A stretch of DNA of 10,982 nucleotides, from positions 1 through 10,982 of the forward strand of contig JAFCCM010000070.1 of assembly GCA_017610225.1 (NCBI GenBank), written 5' to 3'. This DNA is from Candidatus Aenigmatarchaeota archaeon. Lineage in GTDB: Archaea > Aenigmatarchaeota > Aenigmatarchaeia > CG10238-14. The notes under the pieces were generated by a model. The model was not told the DNA's origin and made no database searches. It saw only the letters and a program-made list of their open reading frames with translations. Positions within the stretch are counted from its first letter, which is position 1; every line of letters starts with the position of its first letter. Positions 5,596 through 10,982 of the stretch are shown one piece after another. The position numbers were made by a program, and so were the translations under genes.

Positions 5596-6762
5596 ATGAC
5601 AATAGAACATGAAATCTCTGAACGATATTTTCACTTACCATCCTCAAACTTTGCTAAAATAATGAAAATGGCTGCTGAAGGAAAAGATATCATTTCCTTG
5701 GGTCCAGGAGAACCTGATTTTATAACACCAGAACACATTCGGGAATCTGCTATGAAGGCAATAGACAAAGGCTACACACACTATTCTCCACCTGGAGGAA
5801 GAACAGAAACTAAACAAGCAATAGCAAAAAAACTCAAAAAAGATAATAAAATTAATGTCTCTCCAGACGAGATTGTCGTGACTTGCGGTTCACAGGAAGC
5901 TCTTTTCCTCGCCACTCTAAGCCTACTTGACCCAGGAGAAAAGATGATAGTCCCAGACCCTGGTTTTCTAGCTTTTATTTCTATGGTAGAGACAGTAACA
6001 GGTGTGCCAGTATCCATTCCATTAATAGAAGAAAATGGATTTGAATTTGATCCTGACGAACTAGAAAAACTAATAGATCGGAGAACAAAAGTAATCCTTA
6101 TTAACTCACCAAGTAATCCCACAGGAAGAATACTTAAGAAAAAAAACCTAGAAAGATTAGCAGATATAGCCATTCAACATGATCTAGTTATATTCTCAGA
6201 TGAAGCTTATGAAAAACTAACATATGACAACAAAAAACACATCAGTATTGCCAGTTTAAATGGAATGAAAGAACGAGTGTTAACATTTCAAAGTTTTTCC
6301 AAGACCTATGCAATGGCAGGATTTAGGGTAGGATATGTTGCCGGACCAAAAGATCTAATTCAAGTTATGACTAGATTACATATTTACACGACAGTCTCTG
6401 CACCGACAGTATCACAGATAGCAGCAGTTGAAGCATTAACCAGTGATCAGTCTTGTGTCCAAGAAATGAGAAGAGAATATGATAGAAGAAGAAAATTGAT
6501 TACTAAACGTCTAGAAGAAATTCCAAGAATTAGTTGTCTTAGACCCGAGGGTGCATTTTATGCATTTCCAAATATTACTAAATTAGGCATGTCATCTGTT
6601 GAAGTATCTAACTTTTTCCTGAAGAAAGCTAAGGTTTTAGTTGTTCCTGGGAGTGAATTTGGTAAGTATGGAGAAGGTTATGTTAGAATGAGTTATGCTA
6701 CCGCTTATGATAAGATAGAAGAAGCAATGGATAGGATTGAGAAGGTTGTTAGGAATAAGTGA
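5596..6762 (+). CDS. Pyridoxal-phosphate class I aminotransferase (aspartate aminotransferase-like)
   Basis: This 388-aa protein is a complete fold-type I, class I/II aminotransferase. Visible signatures are SLGPGEPDF (34-42), the TCGSQEAL phosphate-binding region (96-103), SPSNPTGR with N174, and FSDEAYEKL with D202, which contacts the pyridine nitrogen. SFSKTYAMAGFRVGY holds the Schiff-base lysine K236 and phosphate-binding R244, and VRMSYA holds R364, which binds the substrate carboxylate. The length is typical of archaeal enzymes annotated as aspartate, aromatic or broad-specificity aminotransferases; specificity cannot be read reliably. It transfers the amino group between an amino acid and a 2-oxoacid in the cytoplasm. 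A CTTTTATC element at 5564-5571 lies about 28 nt before the ATG. The gene converges on the open frame at 6770-7063 with only 7 nt between them. Confidence 0.92.
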   Translation: MTIEHEISERYFHLPSSNFAKIMKMAAEGKDIISLGPGEPDFITPEHIRESAMKAIDKGYTHYSPPGGRTETKQAIAKKLKKDNKINVSPDEIVVTCGSQEALFLATLSLLDPGEKMIVPDPGFLAFISMVETVTGVPVSIPLIEENGFEFDPDELEKLIDRRTKVILINSPSNPTGRILKKKNLERLADIAIQHDLVIFSDEAYEKLTYDNKKHISIASLNGMKERVLTFQSFSKTYAMAGFRVGYVAGPKDLIQVMTRLHIYTTVSAPTVSQIAAVEALTSDQSCVQEMRREYDRRRKLITKRLEEIPRISCLRPEGAFYAFPNITKLGMSSVEVSNFFLKKAKVLVVPGSEFGKYGEGYVRMSYATAYDKIEEAMDRIEKVVRNK

Positions 6763-6769
6763 CCTTTAT

Positions 6770-7063
6770 CTAAATTCTCGTATATATTTTTCCTCTTCTA
6801 CCATTAACAACAATTGCTAAATCACCTTCTGAAACCATTTCCATCAATAATCTTGAGAGTCTGACATTCCCAAATTTTATATTATAAGGTTTAAATCTTA
6901 AAGTGCAACGAATTTTAGTTATGTCTAATTCTCTTCCAGATAAAAGAGTACGTATTATACGTGCAAATTTAAAATCTTCTTCATAAATACCAATAAGGGT
7001 ATCTAAATTATAATGACTATTTCCATTATTAGTTATTCTATCACTTACAAAATAAATAGGATT
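6770..7063 (-). CDS. Start-less 97-codon open frame, probable small gene or decayed gene
   Basis: The stretch between the aminotransferase and the membrane regulator reads open on the minus strand from just after TAA 7064-7066 to TAG 6770-6772. The product looks protein-like: it begins PIYFVSDRITNNG, continues HYNLDTLIGIYEEDFKFARI, SGRELDITKIRCTLRF and NVRLSRLLMEMV, and ends VVNGRRGKIYTRI. The frame has no ATG, GTG or TTG in its first 70 codons, so translation would need ATT (7057-7055), ATA or another rare start. Otherwise the gene has lost its start by mutation or frameshift. I do not recognise the family. It follows the membrane winged-helix gene on the same strand after about 35 nt and could share its transcript. 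A TTATTAAAA at about 7062-7070 (minus strand) could be its own TATA box. Confidence 0.45.
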   Translation of the reverse strand, partial: NPIYFVSDRITNNGNSHYNLDTLIGIYEEDFKFARIIRTLLSGRELDITKIRCTLRFKPYNIKFGNVRLSRLLMEMVSEGDLAIVVNGRRGKIYTRI

Positions 7064-7097
7064 TTAATAAATTAATTAGTATCGTATATTTTTTTAT

Positions 7098-7565
7098 CTA
7101 ACAAAGTATCTCTCTAAAATTATTATTCAGTTTAATCATATTAGTTTTACCATACTTTTCCTTAACAATAACATTTCTTTTCCTTAAAGTTTCCAATAAT
7201 CTAAAAGTCTTGACCTTACCAAAAACAGATGATAATTTACTTTGTGTAATTTCACCATTATTTTCAACTATTCTTTCAATCATCTTCTTTTCATCATTCT
7301 GCAACATGTCCAGTAGATTTCTTGCATCCTGAGTAGACCTTTTTTCTGTTTCTTTAATCCTAGCAAACATTAGATAATAGACTAAAGACCCGACAAAAAC
7401 ACCAAGCGAAGAAAAAGTTGGAATAAGAATAGGTATAGGTAAAGTACATGAACAAACAGTACCATCAGCAATATGGGTTTGGACGTAAAGTGTTCCAAAA
7501 GATACTGCAAAAATAAAACCAGTAATAAGCATGATTGATACTGCTATTTTTTTGTTAATATTCAT
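7098..7565 (-). CDS. Membrane-anchored winged-helix regulator with external Cys-x-Cys
   Basis: From ATG 7565 the product has 155 aa. A short basic N terminus (MNINKK) precedes a membrane helix at about 7-28. An external loop follows with VCSC, then a second helix from about PIPILIPTFSSLGVFVGSLVYYLM. A charged linker (ARIKETEKR) leads to a C-terminal winged helix at about 90-150, with IVENNGEITQSKLSSVFGKVKTFRLLETLRKRNVI as recognition region. The positive-inside rule places both ends in the cytoplasm and the two cysteines outside. This is a one-component membrane regulator design found in archaea. It diverges from the Fe-S/thioredoxin/CcdA operon and is a natural candidate for its regulator. 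An ATG three codons upstream (7574) is possible, but the TATA box at 7590-7597 fits 7565 better, 28-29 nt away against 19-20. Confidence 0.78.
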   Translation of the reverse strand: MNINKKIAVSIMLITGFIFAVSFGTLYVQTHIADGTVCSCTLPIPILIPTFSSLGVFVGSLVYYLMFARIKETEKRSTQDARNLLDMLQNDEKKMIERIVENNGEITQSKLSSVFGKVKTFRLLETLRKRNVIVKEKYGKTNMIKLNNNFREILC

Positions 7566-7577
7566 AGGTTTCATCTA

Positions 7578-7606
7578 TTGTAACCAAAGTATTTATATGG
7601 TTTCAA
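7578..7606. promoter_or_regulatory. Inverted repeat enclosing the regulator's TATA box
   Basis: TTGTAACC and GGTTTCAA (7 of 8 complementary) are separated by 13 nt that contain the minus-strand TATAAATA box. A third copy of GGTTTCA lies at 7567-7573, 32 nt from the right arm. The layout suits an operator for the adjacent winged-helix protein that would block its own promoter and lie just upstream of the divergent operon's box. Confidence 0.4.
7590..7597 (-). promoter_or_regulatory. TATA box of the membrane winged-helix gene
   Basis: This reads TATAAATA on the minus strand. It predicts a transcription start near 7567, which favours ATG 7565 as the translation start. Confidence 0.5.
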
Positions 7607-7617
7607 CCTATTAAAAG

Positions 7618-7623
7618 TTTAAA
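7618..7623 (+). promoter_or_regulatory. TATA-like TTTAAA box of the Fe-S/thiol-relay operon
   Basis: TTTAAA is centred 26.5 nt before ATG 7647, so the operon mRNA is predicted to be leaderless. TATTAAAA at 7609-7616 is a weaker alternative and would give a leader of about 8 nt. Confidence 0.5.
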
Positions 7624-7646
7624 TTCAGCTAAAATAAAGTGGGTAT

Positions 7647-8924
7647 ATGGAAAATTTGAAGAAAGTTATAGAATCAGATAGAACACAAGCAGGGAAATCC
7701 ATAGTCCTAAAAAGTTATGAAACTTATCTGAAGAATAGGGAGAAAGCCCTTGAGGAAATAGATGAAGATAAACTGAAAGAAGATTTAAAAAAAATTAAAA
7801 AATATTCACTCTCCAATCTAGATGAATTAAAGAAAAAAACTATTAAAAATCTAAGAAATCAAAACATCCAAGTCTTTGAAGCAAAAAATGCAAAAGAAGC
7901 GAGAGCAATTGCGTTAAAATTAATTCCTAAAGGAACAAAAATCGTTAAATCCAAGTCAAATGTTGTTAATGAAATAGAACTGGAAAAATTCCTGCTAAAA
8001 AGAAATGATTTCACAGAAACAGACTGTGGGGATTTTATTGTTCAAATAACAGAAGAAAAAGAAGCTCATCCAGTCACACCAGCTATACATATTCCTCTAG
8101 AAAAAATAACCAAATCTATCAAGAAAAAATATAAGGCAAATATTCCAAATGATCCTGTAAAAATAACTCATTGGATCAGAGACCATCTAAGAAAAAAAAT
8201 TCTTGAAGCAGATATTGGTATAACTGGTGCAAATGTTATTTCATCAGACGGTGGAATATTCATTCTCGAAAATGAAGGTAATATTTCTCTTGTTTCTAAA
8301 CTCCCTAAAAAACATATAATAATCACGAGTATTGACAAAATTGTTTCTACAGTTCAAGATGCAATTACTATTTGTAAAGCTGCTGCTATATGGGGTACAG
8401 GTGTGTTATTACCTGGTTACATTAATGTTATCTCTTCAATTTCAAAAACAGCAGATGTTCAAAAACAATTAGTCTGGGGAATGCATGGTCCAAAAGAAGT
8501 TTGTTTGATTCTTGTGGATAATGGTAGAAGTGGAATGATTAAGGGGGGATTTACTGAAATATTGGAATGTATCAACTGTGGTGCTTGTCTTTATCCTTGC
8601 CCTGTTTATAGGAATGTTCTTGATAAATTCGGATTTCATTACTTTGGTGGGAGAGGTATAGGAATGACTGTTTTTCAGGAAGGACTAAAGAAAGGTTTTG
8701 AAAGAGGAATGTATTTTTGTACAGGATGTGAATTATGCAAACAGAATTGTCCAATGGACATTGATATTCCAGAAGTTGTTAGAGAGTTAAGAGAGAAAGC
8801 AGTCAAAAAAAATCTTGAGACTGATGTTAATTCAGAAATGATGGATAATGTTAGAACAGTTGGTAATCCATTTGGTGAAGATTTCAAAGAGGGGAAGTTA
8901 CCAGACAAGTTATTTTGTTGTTGA
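7647..8924 (+). CDS. LUD-domain, two-[4Fe-4S] ferredoxin-domain protein (LutB/LldF type)
   Basis: This 425-aa protein follows the LutB/LldF architecture. A helical lysine-rich N terminus precedes an LUD domain (about 60-290) with the family signature GITGANVISSDGGIFILENEGN. A twin-cluster ferredoxin domain follows: C308, C311, C314 with C318, then C358, C361, C364 with C368, each set in CxxCxxCxxxCP spacing. The end contains NVRTVGNPFGE, the sequence that normally leads into a CCG domain in HdrD/GlcF-like fusions, and stops at a terminal Cys-Cys. In bacteria LutABC oxidises L-lactate. Here only the LUD/Fe-S part is present, with a CCG protein four genes downstream, so the substrate is open. 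It opens a five-gene operon with overlapping or abutting genes. The Cys-Cys tail is unusual for this position and might bind metal or exchange thiols. Confidence 0.88.
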   Translation: MENLKKVIESDRTQAGKSIVLKSYETYLKNREKALEEIDEDKLKEDLKKIKKYSLSNLDELKKKTIKNLRNQNIQVFEAKNAKEARAIALKLIPKGTKIVKSKSNVVNEIELEKFLLKRNDFTETDCGDFIVQITEEKEAHPVTPAIHIPLEKITKSIKKKYKANIPNDPVKITHWIRDHLRKKILEADIGITGANVISSDGGIFILENEGNISLVSKLPKKHIIITSIDKIVSTVQDAITICKAAAIWGTGVLLPGYINVISSISKTADVQKQLVWGMHGPKEVCLILVDNGRSGMIKGGFTEILECINCGACLYPCPVYRNVLDKFGFHYFGGRGIGMTVFQEGLKKGFERGMYFCTGCELCKQNCPMDIDIPEVVRELREKAVKKNLETDVNSEMMDNVRTVGNPFGEDFKEGKLPDKLFCC

Positions 8925-9520
8925 TGATTATGATTAAAACAATTATATTTGATATTGGCGGAGTTTTTGTTAGAGGATCAGCTGAAATTTTTATTAGAAA
9001 TGCCTCCAAGGATTTAGATGTCAACCTTGAAAAAGATGAAATAGGAAAGGAACTTTGGGATGATTTAATGAGGGGAACAATTTCTCTTCAAGAATTTATA
9101 AGACAATCTTTTGAATCTCCTATTTCAGATGAAAAAATGGAAGAATTAATTGAATTGTGGGTTGAAAATTGGAAATTGGACCATGACATGATTGTATTTG
9201 CTAAAAAATTTAAACCAAAATATAGATTAGTAATGCTTTCAAATGCGGATAGAGAAGGTGTAAAAAGGTCTAATAATGATTTTCATTTCAACTTTTTTGA
9301 AAGAAGATTTCTTTCATTTGACTTAGGTCTTATAAAACCAGAAAGGGAAATTTATGAACATGTCCTCAAGGAAATAAATGTTAAACCAGAAGAATGTGTT
9401 TTCATAGACGATAAACCTGAAAATATTGAAGGTGCGAGAAAACTTGGGATACATGGAATAGTATTTGAAAATAAAGAACAATTAAAACAAGACTTAGAAA
9501 AATTAGGAGTGGTGAAGTAA
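8924..9520 (+). CDS. HAD-superfamily hydrolase (YihX-like, subfamily IA)
   Basis: The product (198 aa from ATG 8924) has the HAD order of motifs. IFDIGGVF carries the nucleophile Asp, followed by a helical cap (about 17-85), motif II VMLSN, the motif III lysine in LGLIKPEREIYEHV, and motif IV VFIDDKPENIEGA. The FDxGxV form of motif I, with Gly in place of the usual second Asp, is seen in the YihX/epoxide-hydrolase-N-terminal group, whose member YihX is a sugar-phosphate phosphatase. The substrate here is unknown. ATG 8924 overlaps the preceding TGA by one base (TGATG), pointing to translational coupling; ATG 8930 is also possible, while the upstream TTG codons are less likely. No good Shine-Dalgarno site is visible. 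Its place inside a redox operon is unexplained. Confidence 0.88.
   Translation: MIMIKTIIFDIGGVFVRGSAEIFIRNASKDLDVNLEKDEIGKELWDDLMRGTISLQEFIRQSFESPISDEKMEELIELWVENWKLDHDMIVFAKKFKPKYRLVMLSNADREGVKRSNNDFHFNFFERRFLSFDLGLIKPEREIYEHVLKEINVKPEECVFIDDKPENIEGARKLGIHGIVFENKEQLKQDLEKLGVVK
9511..9514 (+). promoter_or_regulatory. GGTG ribosome-binding site of the thioredoxin-fold gene
   Basis: GGTG lies exactly 6 nt before ATG 9521, at the end of the HAD gene. The same GGTG-N6-ATG layout recurs before the CCG-domain gene at 10857. Confidence 0.5.
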
Positions 9521-10084
9521 ATGAAAAAAATATTTTTACTAACATTGATGATAATTCCATTACTTATAACTTTAGTTAATGCTCAAGAAAATGAAGTTTG
9601 TGTAGATCTTTTTTATAGTGAAACTTGCCCACATTGCGATCAAGAAAAAATATTTATGAATCAATTAAAACAAAAATATCCAACGCTAATAGTCAATGAA
9701 TTTGAAGTTCATTATAACCAAACTAATAGAAAAATGTTTGAAGAGATTGGAAAGAAACTTGGTGTTTCAGAAAAGGTTTATATAGCTGGAGTAGTGCCAA
9801 CAATATTTATTAATGGAAAGGTATTTGTAGGGTTTAGTGAAGGTGATGGGGAAATATTTAATCCGACATACCAAACTTATTTAGGTACTACTGGTTTTAT
9901 AGAAAAAACTATTCAAGGTTGTTTAGAAGAAAATAATTGTAGTTGTCTTTCAGATACTGTACAAATAAGTAGTAATAATATTGATTCAACATTTTTGATA
10001 CTCCCAGGAATAATTGTAATAATATTTATTTTAATTAAATTAGGGATAATAAAATTGAAGGTTGGTGAAGGTGAAAATAAATAA
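9521..10084 (+). CDS. Membrane-tethered extracytoplasmic thioredoxin-fold protein (CPHC)
   Basis: This 187-aa protein begins with a signal peptide (MKKIFLLTLMIIPLLITLVNA, probable cleavage near residue 21). It continues with a thioredoxin-like domain whose redox motif is C36-P-H-C39 in LFYSETCPHCDQ. The cis-proline that faces the motif is P93 in VVPTIFINGK. Three more cysteines follow (C134, C140, C142). A C-terminal membrane helix at about 157-177 tethers the domain, leaving a short basic cytoplasmic tail. The protein should exchange disulfides outside the membrane. The next gene, a CcdA/DsbD-like transporter, is the natural source of its electrons. ATG 9521 directly follows the HAD stop codon and has a GGTG site 6 nt upstream. 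The frame overlaps the next gene by about 14 nt. Confidence 0.88.
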   Translation: MKKIFLLTLMIIPLLITLVNAQENEVCVDLFYSETCPHCDQEKIFMNQLKQKYPTLIVNEFEVHYNQTNRKMFEEIGKKLGVSEKVYIAGVVPTIFINGKVFVGFSEGDGEIFNPTYQTYLGTTGFIEKTIQGCLEENNCSCLSDTVQISSNNIDSTFLILPGIIVIIFILIKLGIIKLKVGEGENK

Positions 10085-10856
10085 AATAAAGATATTAATC
10101 TTAGGAATTTTACTATCTTTTAATTCTGTTTTTGCTGCAGAAACAATCGATGTTCCATTGATAGGGGAAATTAGTCTTGATTTACCGATACCTACCTTGG
10201 GAGTAATTCTTGGTTTGGCTGATGGTATATTTAATCCATGTGCATTATCTGTTCTATTCTTTTTTGTTGCTTATATAATGTCACTTGGTTCTAAAAGAAA
10301 ATCATTAGTTCTTGGTTCAGTTTATTGTTTGATGATTTTTATAGTTTATACTTTGTTTATGTATGGATTGTCTTTTTTAATTTCAACAATTGGTTATATA
10401 GGAACTATCAAAACTATAGTAGGTTATATATTGATTTTAGCCTCATTAATTCAGATAAAGGATTTCTTTTTTTACGGTAAATGGTTTTCATTAGAAATAC
10501 CAAAATTTGCTGGTCCAAAAATAGAAAAACTAGTTAGTATGGGTACAATACCATCTGCAATTTTACTTGGTATATTTGTTAGTTTTGTTGAAATACCATG
10601 TGCTGGTTCATTTCCATTTGCTTATACAACTGTTCTTGCAGAAAGAGTTTCTGGTTTACAATTATTTTTGTATTTAATCTGGTATAATATATTTTTTGTT
10701 ATGCCATTATTTTTATTAAACTTGTTATTTTATTTAGGTCTGATACAAATCGAAAAGGCAGAAGATTTCAGAAAGAAATTTAGAAAATATATGAGGCTTA
10801 TTTCAGGCATCATGTTATTAATATTGGGTTTATTATTCGTATTTAAGGTGTGGTAA
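10071..10856 (+). CDS. CcdA/DsbD-like transmembrane thiol-electron transporter
   Basis: This polytopic protein (261 aa from GTG 10071) has a signal-like first hydrophobic segment (ILILGILLSFNSVFA) and about six further membrane helices. Two cysteines lie within helices of the core: one in GLADGIFNPCALSVLFF, the other in SFVEIPCAGSFPFAY. This matches the CcdA/DsbD-beta pattern, where the pair passes electrons from cytoplasmic thioredoxin to an external thioredoxin-like protein. The Pro beside each Cys (NPC, PC) is typical. The start is uncertain: TTG 10062, GTG 10065 and GTG 10071 are all in frame. I chose 10071 because GGTG/AAGG lies just upstream and a compact signal-like N terminus results. 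It overlaps the thioredoxin-fold gene and abuts the next ATG with no spacer. Confidence 0.88.
   Translation: MKINKIKILILGILLSFNSVFAAETIDVPLIGEISLDLPIPTLGVILGLADGIFNPCALSVLFFFVAYIMSLGSKRKSLVLGSVYCLMIFIVYTLFMYGLSFLISTIGYIGTIKTIVGYILILASLIQIKDFFFYGKWFSLEIPKFAGPKIEKLVSMGTIPSAILLGIFVSFVEIPCAGSFPFAYTTVLAERVSGLQLFLYLIWYNIFFVMPLFLLNLLFYLGLIQIEKAEDFRKKFRKYMRLISGIMLLILGLLFVFKVW
10847..10850 (+). promoter_or_regulatory. GGTG ribosome-binding site of the CCG-domain gene
   Basis: GGTG lies 6 nt before ATG 10857, inside the end of the CcdA-like gene. This supports that start and a polycistronic mRNA. Confidence 0.5.
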
Positions 10857-10982
10857 ATGGGATTACTTGACAAAATAATGGGTGGTAATGTTCTTTACTA
10901 TCCAGGCTGTCTAACAAAATTTGTAATGAAAGACTTGCAAAAAAATTATGAAGAAATTCTTAAAAAATGCAGAATAGATTTT
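10857..10982 (+). CDS. CCG-domain (cysteine-rich, HdrB/HdrD/LutA-like) protein, 5' part only
   Basis: Forty-two codons are visible before the window ends. After MGLLDKIMGG comes NVLYYPGCLTKFVMKDLQ, the start of a CCG cysteine-rich domain as in heterodisulfide reductase HdrB/HdrD, GlpC, GlcF and LutA/LldE. Such domains bind a [4Fe-4S] or non-cubane cluster at CX(n)CCG motifs and act on disulfides or quinones; the CCG motifs would lie beyond the window. The ATG follows the CcdA stop codon directly and has a GGTG site 6 nt upstream, so it belongs to the same operon. It looks like the second half of the enzyme whose LUD/Fe-S half opens the operon. The rest of the gene is not seen. Confidence 0.8.
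   Translation, partial: MGLLDKIMGGNVLYYPGCLTKFVMKDLQKNYEEILKKCRIDF

Noticed and set aside
5781..6173. Minus-strand 130-codon frame within the aminotransferase gene
   Set aside because: It lies wholly opposite conserved aminotransferase motifs, and its serine/leucine-rich translation is typical of a shadow.
8930..8965. HAD protein as a dead enzyme because the second motif I Asp is replaced by Gly
   Set aside because: The FDxGxV form is common in YihX-like and related active members, so loss of activity cannot be claimed.
1..10982. tRNA or rRNA genes, CRISPR arrays, insertion sequences, att sites
   Set aside because: I saw no T-loop or cloverleaf pattern, no regularly spaced repeats, no transposase motifs and no terminal inverted repeats. 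No computed scan was possible.

Overview
The window looks like a low-G+C archaeal chromosome segment (about one third G+C, judged by eye). The archaeal signs are an RNA polymerase subunit H (Rpb5-type) gene, TATA-type promoter boxes about 26-28 nt upstream of many start codons, small archaeal winged-helix proteins, and GGTG Shine-Dalgarno sites in front of internal operon genes. Compact spacing and many short orphan proteins would suit a DPANN-like lineage, but nothing here fixes the phylum.

Left part (1-2452): a 48-aa single-pass membrane protein, a pyridoxamine-phosphate-oxidase-fold flavoprotein and a convergent winged-helix regulator. Next comes a minus-strand pair: a radical SAM/helix-hairpin-helix DNA-repair-like protein split into two overlapping frames, and a small conserved archaeal protein downstream of it. 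The 141-nt spacer upstream of the radical SAM gene holds a GC-rich hairpin and two further inverted repeats.

Middle part (2453-7063): rpoH (-), a 72-aa orphan (+), a TatD-family metal-dependent DNase (-), an 81-aa orphan (+), a 308-aa protein with a SWIM-like CxC...CxH zinc motif (+), a 111-aa orphan (+) and a class I aminotransferase (+). TatD and the 81-aa gene diverge from a 53-bp spacer with one self-complementary TTTAAA box almost midway between their start codons. The gap after the aminotransferase is not empty: on the minus strand it holds a 97-codon open frame with no ATG, GTG or TTG near its 5' end.

Right part (7098-10982): a membrane-anchored winged-helix regulator with a Cys-Ser-Cys in its external loop diverges from a tightly packed five-gene operon. 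The operon encodes an LUD-domain/two-[4Fe-4S] protein (LutB/LldF type), a HAD hydrolase, a signal-peptide-bearing membrane-tethered thioredoxin-fold protein with CPHC, a CcdA/DsbD-like thiol transporter, and the start of a CCG-domain (HdrB/HdrD/LutA-like) protein cut by the window end. The Fe-S/CCG halves, often neighbours or fused elsewhere, flank a complete transmembrane thiol relay. This is the most interesting unit here: it may be an Fe-S-driven route that sends reducing power to extracytoplasmic thiols, controlled by a membrane redox sensor. That link is inference from gene order.
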